A stretch of 64,000 nucleotides of DNA from Zygnema cylindricum. Taxonomy: Eukaryota; Streptophyta; Zygnematophyceae; Zygnematales; Zygnemataceae. Below the pieces are notes generated by a model. The model saw nothing but the letters and a program-made list of their open reading frames with translations, was not told the DNA's origin and did no database searches. Position 1 is the stretch's first letter. The number at the start of each line of letters is the position of its first letter. A program made the position numbers and the translations under genes. The stretch spans positions 224,501 to 288,500 of the forward strand of contig JBBHKE010000834.1 of assembly GCA_037447655.1 (NCBI GenBank), read 5' to 3'. Shown here one piece after another: positions 36,796 to 47,476 of the stretch.

Positions 36796-37184
36796 CCTCG
36801 GATACAGTCGCCATCGAAGCAGCTCGACATGTGGGTGTGGCCGCCCGTGACGCGGCTACAAGGAAGGAGCGTGATTATGCCCATCACGATTATATGGATG
36901 GCTTCATTCTGATGGCGGTCGATATATTTGGTTGTTTAGGTGTTGCTTTGGACGAGTTCCTCCGTGCTTGTGGTCGGCGCTCGTTAGAGCGGCGGGGACC
37001 CGGGAGCCCTTCTGTTCCAGTACTTACTTCTTTTTATTGTCGACGTTTATATGTGGCTCTACAACGAGTGCAAGCCTCTATCCTCCTTGGATCGTCTCTT
37101 GCAGCTATGGATCGTCGACGTGTCCCGGAACTCCCTCCTCGTGCTCCTCTTGTATTCGAGGACTTACGTGGTTGCTTTTCGTAG
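36796..37184 (+). pseudogene. C-terminal tail of a LINE-like reverse transcriptase polyprotein
   Basis: The open frame, entered mid-protein at DTVAIEAARHVGVAA, continues through AATRKERDYAHH, then FILMAVDIFGCLG, and VLTSFYCRRLYVALQRVQAS. It ends GCFS-stop. This pattern (Ala-rich helix with K-Y, then a (L/M)AV(E/D)xxGxxG block, then a Y-x-x-R-(L/V)-x-x-AL-Q-R helix) is what I recall at the C-terminus of RT-containing non-LTR polyproteins in plants, after the RT domain. The RT itself is absent, consistent with 5' truncation during target-primed insertion. Function is inferred from pattern memory, without a search. Confidence 0.55.
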
Positions 37185-37430
37185 ATATTTAGTTATATTG
37201 GAGTTTTGTCGATAGATGTTCGATCTTCTTTTTGATGTTTCGTCTGCTGTTTTTTGCTTATTTGTGTGTTTTCGGTTTACCTGCCATCCTTTCGTATTTT
37301 CGTTGCTTTTGCTTTGCTTCTCCTTTTGTTTCTTCCCCTCACATGTATTATTTCAGTTTTTGCAATGCTACTTCCTTTTGCTCCCATGGACTCAAAGATT
37401 TACCATCGCGCTTTTTAATAAAGTCAGCAA
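37185..37430 (+). mobile_element. 3' untranslated tail of the LINE-like element
   Basis: A T-rich tail follows the stop codon and ends with ACTCAAAGATTTACCATCGC then GCTTTTTAATAAAGTC. The same 3' end appears at 57600-57790 (plus) and, inverted, at 58080-58380. AATAAA is present 8-13 bases before the end. Confidence 0.65.
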
Positions 37431-37936
37431 TTTTTTTTAGGGAATTGCTAATCGCATAGACGATTTTTGCTGCGCGCAGGTAGTTGTCAGAAATTGTACA
37501 TTTGAAGTACAGTTTCGTACAACCTACGTACCTTTAAGTTCAGAGTTGACGGTCAATCCGTCGAATAACTTTGACTGGCGAAATATTGTAACAGCGGTTA
37601 AAAAACTGTCGCGCTTGCGAACGTCGACCGTCATGAAAAAAAAAAACAATTCACACGGTCGGCGCAGGTTTACTGTAACATAACTCAGGCAGCCACCTAT
37701 AAATAAAATGGTTGCGCGCAGGTAGTTACTCACTTCACGTGAGCTCCACTGTGAAAGCACACACCGACAATGTGAATCAATGTGAAGTACTTATTCAATG
37801 TAAAAATGTTGATTCGTAAATAGTGTGGCTTCATTTGGTCGCGCGTGACAACGCGTCATTTTAGTTTCATTGATATTTATACGCGAACGCTTTTATATTT
37901 TGTACGAAGTATATTTCGTTTCGTTCGAGTTTATAC

Positions 37937-38212
37937 CATAGTTCAAAAGTAGGTGAAAGTAGGCCCATACAATATGCCTATTGTATGCAAAACATACAAT
38001 ATTACCTTAAGACCCATATTGTATTCGTGCCTATTCGGACCAATTAAAACATTTGGACCAATTTTTTTTATTTGCACCGTCAGATTCGGACGATCGGACG
38101 GTCGCTGATCAAAGTAGCAATTTAAGAAGATCACATGAAAAGCCCATAACACAACTTACGATAAATGCGCCGACCAAAGGCCTACCATAAAAACGCCTAC
38201 TTTTGAACTATG
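37937..38212. mobile_element. hAT-like MITE, family G, copy 1 (276 bp)
   Basis: TIRs are CATAGTTCAAAAGTAGG and its complement CCTACTTTTGAACTATG. The 8 bases on each side are identical: GTTTATAC at 37929-37936 and 38213-38220. A second copy at 43777-44414 has its own 8-bp duplication. An 8-bp target duplication is typical of hAT elements. It contains CCCATACAATATG/CATATTGTAT-type inverted words. Confidence 0.9.
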
Positions 38213-38344
38213 GTTTATACATGTCGTACGCCGTCCATTAATTTGTGTCCAAGTTCAGCGTAATGGTTTGCGATTAGATTCCATTTTTGTGGCCAAGTCA
38301 AATGTCGGTGCATGCTTTCACAGTGGAGCTCACGTGAAGTGAGT

Positions 38345-38521
38345 TCTACTCGGAGGAAGATCCACCAACTCCCACGTATGCGCCTCCATAATTGACTTCA
38401 TTTCGTCGTTCAACGCTTCAATCTAGTGATTTCTCTCCGGCGAGGAGAAAGCTTCCTGAATTGAGAGGGGATCCTTTGTAGCTGTTGAGAAGGCAAAGTG
38501 AGAACTTGCTTGCAGACGGCT
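38345..38521 (-). pseudogene. Copia RT N-terminal fragment inside the MULE-like element
   Basis: On minus, the translation reads KDPLSIQEAFSSPERNH, a stop, then IEALNDEMKSI and HTWELVDLPPSR. This is the Copia RVT_2 entry segment (DPxxxxEAxxSxxxxxWxxAMxxEMxSxxxxxTWELVxLP). It differs from the Copia copy at 10900-11030 and so comes from another element. It sits between the 32-bp inverted arm (38344) and a MITE (38524). Confidence 0.8.
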
Positions 38522-38525
38522 GCTA

Positions 38526-38724
38526 CACCGCGAATCGTTATTAGCGTTATGAACTCTATATCGGCACCCCAAAATTTTGACATTAATACCTTAAATAGAA
38601 TAAACTACACTATTTAAGGACGTGGACTATAATCTGCCACGTCTCCTGGCACTAAATTAGAATGAATGAAGCTAATTTTTTCTTTACACTAATAATTTCT
38701 CAACGCTAATAACGATTCGCGGTG
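38526..38724. mobile_element. TA-target MITE, family C, copy 1 (199 bp)
   Basis: Flanked by TA. Left TIR CACCGCGAATCGTTATTAGC, right TIR GCTAATAACGATTCGCGGTG, a 20-bp perfect inverted match. The body (TATCGGCACCCCAAAATTTT..CACGTCTCC) recurs inverted at 42721-42916. Confidence 0.9.
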
Positions 38725-38737
38725 TAGATCTCCTTCG

Positions 38738-39086
38738 TAGTGTTGGGTATCCAGGACCTTTTGCCGATATTCGATATATATATCGAATTTCAGGTACCCG
38801 ATAATCGATATATCGCTTCAATATATCGAAAACCAAATTATCGCGATATATCGAAAATGAAAATTTTAATTTTTTTTTTCAAACCCCCCCCCCCCCCCCG
38901 AGCGCTCTGTGGGGGGGGGGGGGGCAAATATCCGTACGATTCTCCGTACGATTTTCCGTACTCTTACTGTACGGACACCCAATTTTTGCGACCCGGTACG
39001 ATATATCGAGGAATCTGCTCGATCGATATTCGATATATTGAATATCGAAATTATCGCGATATGAAATTACCCGATACCCAACACTA
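38738..39086. mobile_element. hAT-like MITE, family D, copy 1 (349 bp)
   Basis: Ends TAGTGTTGGGTATC and GATACCCAACACTA. The flanking 8 bases agree at 7 of 8 positions (CTCCTTCG left, CTCCTTCC right), as expected for a hAT target duplication. Subterminal regions are full of CGATATATCG. The middle holds a run of ~16 C, a short loop and ~14 G (38884-38924), able to form a very GC-rich hairpin. Confidence 0.85.
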
Positions 39087-39376
39087 CTCCTTCCCCTCTG
39101 CGCGCAGCCATTTTATTTATATGTGGCTCCCTCAGTTTTGTTACAGTAAACCTGCGCCGGCCGTGTGAGTTGTTTTTTTTTCATGACGGTCGACGTTCGC
39201 AAGCGCGACAGTTTTTACCGCCGTTGCAGTATTTCGCCAGTTCGACGGATTGACCGTCAAATCTGAACGTAAAGGTACGTATTTTGTACGAAACTGTACT
39301 TTAAATGTACAATTTCTGACAAACTATCTGCGCGCAGCAAAAATAGTCTCTGCGATTAGCAATTCCCTTTTTTTTA

Positions 39377-39548
39377 TTTTTTTATTTCATTTCTTCGCTA
39401 AAAAACAAAGTAACAAGACGAAGTTTCGGTTACGTGGGAAATTGCCCTTAGAATCCCTTGAAGTGAAAGCCGCGGTATCCTTTGCTCCGCTGAACCTTGC
39501 GACTGTACCGTTGGGTACCGAAAGGCCTTGGGATCCACTTCTGAAGAG
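39377..39548. other. Short unique stretch between elements
   Basis: A T-rich run followed by sequence without recognised motif. Frames here run on into the adjacent family I element and are not genes. Confidence 0.4.
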
Positions 39549-39551
39549 TAA

Positions 39552-40760
39552 GGGTACGTCCCCATGTAGGCGATACTTTGAAAAAGTATTTTGGACTGTA
39601 GTGAAGTGTTCCGTACTACTTTGAAAAGCGTCCCTATGTGCGAAAATGAAATCGGAACTTTGGAATGTGACGGGTGTAGATGTGGGTACAAATTGCGACG
39701 GTTGGAAACGACTACGAAACTTACTATGAATGATGACGTACGCGATAACTACGACGTTTGTAAACGTCTACAATACACGCGGCGATTGGTGACGTCTCAA
39801 AAACTAACGACGGATGTTCACGTCTACAATGACAAATGTTGTCACAACACCCGCGACATCACGTGACATCGTAATGTTGACCGTGACATTGTAGACATCA
39901 GACCACATCAGACCATGAGTGTTACCGCTGTCACACTCCTACCCTACTACCACTGTCACACTCCTACCCTGCTACCGCTGTCACACTCCTACCCTGCTAC
40001 CACTGTCCAATTGACTCCTCTCCGCCTGCGTATTTTTACAAAACCAAGAAATTGTATACTTCGCAATTTCTTCCTTTTCCACTCCTGCTTCAAAAATTTA
40101 ATCTATTGCGGGAAAAAGGTAATCCGTTGCAGAAAAACTGCCAGGAAACCTTTTTGCTGAGAGGTAATTACGAGTGTTTCATCGCAATTTTTTACAAAAA
40201 AAAAAAAACAACAATTTCAAGAGCTTTGCATTGTGTGAGACATGGAGTGTGAGGGAGCGTGATGGTGGAAGTGGGAGAGAGTGTTCGGTAGGTGGAGAGC
40301 GTACGGTAGAAGGAGAGAAGCTACTCTCTCGCGGATTTCACCTTGATGAAATGACGTTGAAACCGAAAGACCCCTGAAAAAAAAAATCGTACAGGTCGCA
40401 AAACGACATTTTTGATTTTTTTTTGATCGACCTAAAATTTTCCCACTCGTGTAGCGCGTGCGTGGACCGTTTTTCATTCGCCATTTCCGAGGTACTTTCC
40501 CTGAAATCAAGTCGCGAGGTGATTTTTGATGAAGTTTTTTGTCGGGCTGAATTCTCTTGCCCGGGGGTCGAAAAAAGGAAAACGCCAAAATTCGCTAACA
40601 TGACGACAAACAGGAAGTACACTCAAAGTATCGACTTGACGTTTGCAGTACTTTTAAAGAATTGCTTTTATTGTACGGTTAAAGTTTTTATCGTACGGAA
40701 CTGCGTTTTGGGTGAAAACGACAGATTAAAGTCGATACTTTAATACATGGGGACGCACCC
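39552..40760 (+). mobile_element. PIF/Harbinger-like non-autonomous element, family I (1209 bp)
   Basis: Complete copy: left end GGGTACGTCCCCATGTA, right end TACATGGGGACGCACCC, target TAA on both sides (39549-39551, 40761-40763). It holds a 25-bp minisatellite at 39921-40010, an A run at 40195-40210 and GAAGTGGGAGAGAGTG-type purine-rich sequence. No transposase domain was recognised in any frame; the 50-140-codon frames are shared with the copy at 34113. Confidence 0.85.
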
Positions 40761-40763
40761 TAA

Positions 40764-41013
40764 TATTTTAGTGTTTTGTATAGGTAGCCTTTTACCAAAA
40801 GTCAGCGTGCAACTTTTGTTGATTACGACAACTGGCATGTTTGATCGATACACTGACATAAAATGTCGCGATGGTTAACTTTTGACTGTTTTTTGTGGGA
40901 TTCTTGCTGATCTGCTAATAAGAACGCCATAATTTGTTTTGTACTAGTTTGACTTTACTGCTAAAATTAGGACTGGAGTAAAGAGTCGTACTTTTGGTCC
41001 TACATCAACGCCA
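40764..41013. other. Short spacer
   Basis: AT-rich, with no recognised feature. Confidence 0.4.
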
Positions 41014-41551
41014 CACCGCCAATCGTTATTAGCGTTGTGTACACTAATTCCGTCCCGCTTCTTTTTATAATTAATCTCCATTAGTGTAGTTCATTCTATT
41101 TTTTTCTTTATTATCTTTAGGGTAATTTTCAGTACGTTGTCTCTTAAATAGAGTGGTTTACGGTCAATGTCAGACCGTACATAAATGTACCATTAAATTT
41201 AAAAAGTACAATAAAATAGTTGTATTAACAGCGGACGCATGAGAATATGCGTTCTAAAAAGGAAAAACAATTAGGTCGTACAAAATCCCGTTCGCACATA
41301 TTCGTCCGACTGCCGCGTTTCAATCGTGTGAATATACGATTTATGTACGATTTGTCAGATTCTGTACGAAGACCTATATTAGTGTGAGCATGTTTGCGAC
41401 CGACATTTTGTTTCTCAAAGATCCAAATTACCATAATCAAACAATTAGAATGTATGACTTTTTCCAATATTTTCAAATCTTAAATAGTGTACACCACGGT
41501 AATTAATTTTATACGCTAAAAAAACTTACACGCTAATAACGATTGGCGGTG
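41014..41551 (-). mobile_element. TA-target MITE, family B, inverted copy (538 bp)
   Basis: Left CACCGCCAATCGTTATTAGC, right GCTAATAACGATTGGCGGTG, inverted relative to the family B copy at 42123-42656 with the same body. TA follows on the right; the left flank is CA. No coding capacity. Confidence 0.85.
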
Positions 41552-41558
41552 TACAGTA

Positions 41559-42115
41559 CACCGTCAATCGCTATTATAGTATATAACGCCAATTCGGTGC
41601 CCTTTTAAAAAAAAAAAAAAAAAACCTTAAATACAAATCCATAATTCTATTTTTTTCATTATTCTAATTAGGGTTTTTTTTCAATTAGCGTTAATAATGG
41701 AAGTACACCTCAATGGAAATAGTGTGGCGTACGGAAAGGATATCTCTGTACGAAATGGTACTTTTTGAATTACAAAGGCATAAAAAGACACTTAACATTA
41801 TTGCACACACAGGTGAATGTGCACTGGAAGAAAGAGACGCAAACTCGTCGAAAAAAATCACGTTCTCATATGTTCGTCCGTCGACCGTGTGAACAACAAG
41901 ACGGCGTACGAATTATCAGAATTTGTACGGATACACAGATTACTATAGACATTTTAAGGGCGGGTATTTATTATTCTGAACAACCCAAATTACAGTTAGT
42001 GATTAATTAGTATAAATATTTTTTTTCAAAAAAAAATAATTCCCGATTAGTGTTAATAACACTAATTATTTTTTAGGCTTTTTATTCCTTTACTCTAATA
42101 GCGATTGACGGTGTA
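41559..42115. mobile_element. TA-target MITE, related body (557 bp)
   Basis: Left CACCGTCAATCGCTATTA, right TAATAGCGATTGACGGTG, TA on both sides. It shares internal words with family B (a TTCTCATATGTTCGTCCG segment) but is otherwise diverged. It is separated from its neighbours by 7 bp on each side. Confidence 0.85.
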
Positions 42116-42122
42116 CTGTACA

Positions 42123-42656
42123 CCGCCAGTCGTTATTAGCGTGTAAATTTTTTTAGCGTATAAAAATAATTACCGTGGTGTACGCTATTTAAGAATTTGA
42201 AATTTTTGGAAAAAGTCATATATTCTAATTGTTTGATTATGGTAATTAGGATCTTTGAAAAACAAAATGTCGGTCGCAAACATGCTTACACTAATATAGG
42301 TTTTCGTACAAAATCTGACGAATTGTATACAAATCGTACATTCACACGATCGAAACGCGACTATCACGAATATGTGCGAGCAGGATTTTTTACGACCTGG
42401 TTTTTTTTCCTTTATATAACGCACATTCTCATGCGTCCGCGGTTACTAAAACTAATTTATTGTCCTTTCTAACTTAAAAAGGTACATGTATGTACGGTCT
42501 GACACAGACTGTACACCACTCTATTTAAGAGACAACGTACTGAAAATTACCCTAAAGATAATAAAGAAAAAAATAGAATGAACTATGTTAATAGAGAATT
42601 AAAAAAAAAAAACGGGACGGAATTACCTTACACAACGCTAATAACGATTGGCGGTG
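42123..42656 (+). mobile_element. TA-target MITE, family B (534 bp)
   Basis: Left CACCGCCAGTCGTTATTAGC, right GCTAATAACGATTGGCGGTG, TA on both sides. This is the best uninterrupted family B copy in the window and the reference for 21909-23171 and 41014-41551. Confidence 0.88.
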
Positions 42657-42720
42657 TACTGTCATTTACCAATATAACACTAATTTTGGTACACATTCCC
42701 ACAGTGTAGCACATACTATA

Positions 42721-42916
42721 CCAATATCGTTATTAGCGTTGAAAAATTATTAGTGTAAAGAAAAAATTCGAGTCATTCATTCTAATTTAGTGACGGGAGA
42801 CGTGGCAGATTATGGTACACGTCCTTAAATAGTGTAGTTTATTCTATTTAAGGTACTAATGTCAAAAATTTGGGGTGCCGATATAGAGTTCATAACGTTA
42901 ATAACGATTCGCGGTG
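42721..42916 (-). mobile_element. TA-target MITE, family C, inverted copy (~196 bp)
   Basis: Right end TTAATAACGATTCGCGGTG; left end decayed to CCAATATCGTTATTAGCG. The body is the reverse complement of 38526-38724. It directly abuts the family D hAT-like element to its right, just as the family C copy at 38526-38724 lies 13 bp from a family D copy. Confidence 0.75.
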
Positions 42917-43753
42917 TAGTGTTGGGTATCGAGGACCGTTTGCCCATATTCGATATATATCAAATTTCAGGTACCCGATAATCGATATATCGCTTTGATA
43001 TATTGAATTTCAAAATATCGCGATATATCGCCAATATATCGTATCGTTGATATATATCGAAGCTAAAAAAAAAAAAAAAAAAATCCCACAGGTTTTCAAA
43101 GTCTCGTGACTTTGGACAAAGTGATTGTAAAATCTTTGCCGGAAAGAAATACGGTTTTTTCCTGAAAGTCAGCAAAGTGAAGGAGATCTATGAGGTACAT
43201 TGACGAGGTACACTTGTGAAGTACACGTACGTCATACTCAAGTACGATTTTCCAGACGAGAAAGGTCGGTTTCTAGATATTCGATGATTTTTGAGATTTT
43301 GTAGTGAGCTTGCGTGGAACCACTCATATCAGAACACATATGTAAAACTTTTTGACAAAAGATACGCGATGTACCTGAGGCCTCCGTAACACATAAATTT
43401 TGTTGTCCGTACTATTACAGAGACCTCCTCGTGTAACCATACCTCAAATAAATAATCATTACAATTTCATAATTAGTACTTTTTTGTCGGTTACATTTTG
43501 CGGCGTCTACCTTTAAGTCACGGAACAAAAATCACGGCGTACGTGGCGTATTAGACAATTTGACTTTTTCGCTAAAATAACATATTATATAAAAAAGTAA
43601 AAATAAAAAATAAAAAATACTATATATCGCGATATATATCGTGATAATTTATGCCGGTCTTGGTACGATATATCGAGGATCCTGCTCGATCGATATTCGA
43701 TATATCGAATATCGAGATTATCGCGATATGAAATTACCCGATACCCAACACTA
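42917..43753. mobile_element. hAT-like element, family D, long copy (837 bp)
   Basis: Ends TAGTGTTGGGTATC and GATACCCAACACTA. The CGATATATCG-rich subterminal zones match the 349-bp copy at 38738-39086. The extra ~500-bp middle shares words with the copy at 24165-25218 (GTTACATTTTGCGGCGTCTAC, CGTACGTGGCGTA). Flanking 8-mers do not match, so the original target duplication is lost or the ends have recombined. Confidence 0.75.
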
Positions 43754-43776
43754 ACACATATAACATTCGTTTAGTT

Positions 43777-44414
43777 CATAGTTCAAAAATAGGCGTTTTT
43801 TTGGTAGGCCTTTGGTAGGCGCACAAAACTTGACACTAAACTCGCGTAGAGTAGGCATATTGTATGGGTGTGAGTTGCAAACACTCTTGTACGATCGTAC
43901 GAATATGACATATGATCATAGTACAACGCACGCCACCTGAGGAATTTTTTTAGCAAACTGACGTGGCGTAGGATGACATTCCGCCGGAAAAAAAACCCGG
44001 AAAAAAAAAAAAAGGCGGACGGGCATCCTGGTTGGTCAATTTGAGGCTTTATTTAGTGTGTCCTTCAAAATTGCAGACGCTAATATGACAAGTTGTCCTA
44101 TTGTAAGTTGTGTTATGGGCTTTTCATGTGATCATCTTAAGATCGGTACTTTGATCAGCGACCGTCTGATCGTCCAAATCTGACGGTTGAAATAAAAAAC
44201 ACCTCAAAATTCAAAAAAAAAATATTTTTTGTTCGATTCTTTTTCAAAATTTAGACATGCCGTTTTATTCTGTATCGATCGATGTGCAACTCAACCCTCT
44301 TAACCTTTTTTTTCATTTTTGGACCAATACAATATGGGTCTTAAGGGCATATTGTATGTTTTGCATACAATAGACATACTGTATGGGCCTACTTTCACCT
44401 ACTTTTGAACTATG
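43777..44414. mobile_element. hAT-like MITE, family G, copy 2 (638 bp)
   Basis: Left CATAGTTCAAAAATAGGCG, right CACCTACTTTTGAACTATG. Exact 8-bp duplications GTTTAGTT lie at 43769-43776 and 44415-44422. It is longer than the 276-bp copy through a central insertion. No coding frame is recognised. Confidence 0.9.
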
Positions 44415-44422
44415 GTTTAGTT

Positions 44423-46210
44423 CGACGGTCGAACATGTGTGTTGTTTTTTAAGATTTAGTTTCGTGCGTACGTGAAATTTGGTGCGCACGCGACGTTTCG
44501 TGCGTATATATTTACCTGATGTAATGTGGAGGTTTGAAGAGATTTGTGGACCGGGGGAGTAAGTGTACGAGTGAAATTAATATGTCGTAAACAACAATTG
44601 AGTGGTGCGGAGCGCGCTGGAAAATGGACGGCGGATCGCGAAGCGATCTGTTACGAAATGTTTGAAATATTTTAATATGTACGCCAACAGTTCGGAGCGT
44701 CATATTTGGATAATTGTACTTTATTTGTGACACGCCAGATTTATTGCAAATGACGTGGTTACGGTACGGTTTGATTTGGATGACATGATGTCGTTTCGTC
44801 AAGTGAATTTTTGTTATGATTTTTGTGACCACGCGGCGCGACATCGAAGGTTCTGAATAAGAGTTACGGACGACGGAAAAAGGCCGCCGCTATTTATCAA
44901 CTAGTGAGGATGCGAAAATGCGTCAGTCACACGATGTATACTTTTGGACGTTCCGGATGCTTTGACAAAATTTGATGACTCACGTTTACTTACTCAAACA
45001 TACGATTTGGTGTCGGTGTAAATATTTGGAGTAACATTGTTTTGTCTTTTGAATTATTATAAACTACACCGTCGATCGTATTTAGCGTGTATGTTTTTTT
45101 TGTCTCTTAAAACATCTTTTATCCGGCCGTTATATTTCAAGGAGTGGGAACGCGAAATCGCGTCAATCGCACGATATTTATTTTTGGACGTCTCGGATGC
45201 TTGACGAGATTCGTGGAGTCCTTTTGACTTATCCTCTATGACTGAGAATACGATTTTGCGAGATTGTGTGTACTTGTAAATATTTGGAGCAACAATGTTT
45301 TTTCTTTTGCGTATTAATAAAAGTTTTATTGAAGTAATCATTTAGGGTTTGGATACTCTAAATTTCGTGTGTTTATTTGTCGTAGTTCTAGACAAGTGTA
45401 CGCTTATGATTGCTTAACTCTCAGGTGTACGCTTACGATAAGCTTATTCTTAGTAGCAGTTTATTATGGTTAAATAGGACTTAATAACAGTTACGTAATT
45501 TACGTTGGTTATATTGACACTTAGCGATTCGTTGACAACTCACAAATGTATATATAGGAAGGAGCTTTGTTAGGAATTAATCATCAATGCTGGTTAGAAA
45601 AGTAGGGACCAAAGATGTAGTAATTTAGGGTTGCCGATTAGGTCATGCATTTGAATGATACATTTATTATTTGATTATACTGTTGTTTATATGTGATGCA
45701 TTCATTTATTATTATGTATATATGTTATTAATATATTTGTTTGTTATGCATTATTTATGTATTTGTCCTAGGGTTTCTTGTGATTTTCATGTAACCATAA
45801 ATGTTATTCATGCGTCTGTGTGCGAATGCTTGCTCTGCCTGTGTGCGGATGAATGATTGCATATGTGTATGCACGTATGTTAAACGGACGATGCATTTCA
45901 AATGATTGTTCATTGGCCTAGCTTTGCTTAGCTTTTTGCGTCATAGTTTGGGTGGCTTCTGCGGTCTATTTTAGACCAAATAACAACAATGTGTACGGTT
46001 GAACATGTACGAACAGGCTCGAGAGGTTTCCCCTCATGTTTCTCCCTTGGAATCAAATTTGAGTGCGCTATCCTTGTAGAGATTCACGTGTCGCGCCGAT
46101 ATTTGACATTTTTTTGTACTTCACTAGCGTAAATAAAAAATAATAAGATTATTATTTATATTTTAGGTTCGAGGGTCGTAAGTTAAGGACACCGTTATTA
46201 TTTTATTAAC
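44423..46210. other. Anonymous sequence with a solitary MITE end
   Basis: A one-ended MITE-like terminus (TA, CACCGTCGATCGTATTTAGC) begins at 45067 and carries the family A word TCTCTTAAAACATCTTTT. Two regions, about 44880-45060 and 45130-45340, are imperfect repeats of each other (GAAAATGCG/GCGAAATCGCG, CACGATGTATA/CACGATATTTA, TTTTGGACGT, GGATGCTT). No coding motif is recognised. Confidence 0.5.
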
Positions 46211-46232
46211 ATTAATAGCGATTCACAGTGTA

Positions 46233-47297
46233 CCGACCAGATTGTGACACACTGTACGTTACGTACAGTATAATTTGTCGTACATAATTATATTGTATAT
46301 GTGTATAATATATTGGCGATAACAATTTAGTCACCACGATACGATATATCGAGACTCCTAGCTTATTGCCACAGGACAAAATAATAACTTCCGCAACAGA
46401 CGGGTTTTCGAATAATGTACGGATTTCCAAGCACCGACTTTGTTGTTCTCGAAAGTACCAAAAAGCTGACGAAGCAAAAACAACATCTGAATGGCTATTT
46501 CATTGTTTTCGCGTATTAGTTAGTTTGAAAAATTGCAGGTTTGTTTTCGCTCCTATGATTGATGACGTCGAAGCGTGTGACGTATCACAGGACACCTTCA
46601 ATCGGAGTTACGTGCCAAAATTCTGGTGTGAACAAGACTCGTTTTCCGATGAGTTTTGGGAAAATCATCGGAATGGGCAAAAAGTTACAAATGCTCCGGT
46701 GAGAATAGGCAACCAAAGGTCGCAAAAGTCAAATTTTTAGATAACTGAAACCGACCGTTTTTTTTTTTTTCAAAATTTGAGTACCCGACGCCCGACCGGT
46801 TTATGTCACGCTCCAACATTGTTAACCGTTACCCGAAACGCGTTTAAGAAAAAAAAAGTTAACCGAAACTCAATTTCTTGCAACTACCCGTACCCTAATA
46901 AGTACAAAAGTAGTGGTACTTCTCCTTTATACCTTCCACGATACCAAGAGTACAAAGTACAATAATGTTGGATAGTATTGACAGTACAAAACCTTCATTT
47001 TTTTGTTTTTTGCTTACCCGACCGTAACCGTTTTTTTTTTTTTTCGTGAATCACCCGCCCGAATCCGCCCGACCCCCCAAATTTGGCACCCGAATCCGTT
47101 CCAGATCTGACGCGGGCAGTCGGTTAACGGTCGGTTACGGTTTCGGTTAACCGTTTGCGACCTTTGCCGAGACTCCTTGCCGCTCGATAACCGATAATAT
47201 TCATAATCGGAATTATTGCTAGGCAAGTATACCGATACACAACACCATTTGGTTTACGATCCACTGTGGCACTGTGTACTTTCGTAACTGGACGGTA
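46233..47297 (+). repeat. ~1-kb tandem unit, copy 1
   Basis: From CCGACCAGATTGTGACACAC to GTAACTGGACGGTA. It matches 47477-48501 with scattered substitutions and indels. To its left is the right terminus of a TA MITE (GCGATTCACAGTG-TA, ending 46230). It contains hAT family E right-end sequence (CCGATACACAACACC near 47237) and a nested block with AAAGGTCGCAAA / TTTGCGACCTTT ends (46714-47165). Confidence 0.85.
46714..47165. mobile_element. Possible TIR element with GGTCGCAAA ends
   Basis: The ends AAAGGTCGCAAAAG and CGTTTGCGACCTTTG are inverted. The interior is rich in CGGTTAACGG/CCGACCG words and two T runs. Related blocks lie at 33336-33530, 48049-48363 (internally deleted) and 25718-25870. 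A target duplication was not established. Confidence 0.5.
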
Positions 47298-47474
47298 CAC
47301 CGCGAATCGCTATTAGCGTACATGACGCTAATTGGGGTACCCCTTTTTTTGGACCCTAATTCCTAATTAGAATAGACGATTTCTTCGAAAATTTCCAAAT
47401 TCCCAATTAGCGTAAACCACGCTAATTATTCGTATACGCTAAAAAAACTTACACGCTAATAACGATTGGCGGTG
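47298..47474. mobile_element. TA-target MITE (177 bp) at the junction of two tandem units
   Basis: Left CACCGCGAATCGCTATTAGC, right GCTAATAACGATTGGCGGTG, TA on both sides. It sits exactly between the two ~1-kb units. The right terminus of another MITE ends just before unit 1, so each unit is preceded by a MITE end. Confidence 0.85.
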
Positions 47475-47476
47475 TA

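Larger units (their letters stand above)
37440..39367. mobile_element. MULE-like element with long TIRs and 9-bp target duplication
   Basis: The left TIR (37440-37727) and right TIR (39095-39367) are inverted copies of about 270-290 bp, with outer ends GGGAATTGC and GCAATTCCC. The 9 bases on each side (37431-37439 and 39368-39376) are identical, TTTTTTTTA. Long TIRs with a 9-bp duplication are the hallmark of Mutator-like elements. A further perfect 32-bp inverted pair lies inside (37728-37759 and 38313-38344). Nested within are a hAT MITE (37937-38212), a Copia RT fragment (38345-38521), a TA MITE (38526-38724) and a hAT-like element (38738-39086). No transposase is present, so it is non-autonomous. 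Confidence 0.85.
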
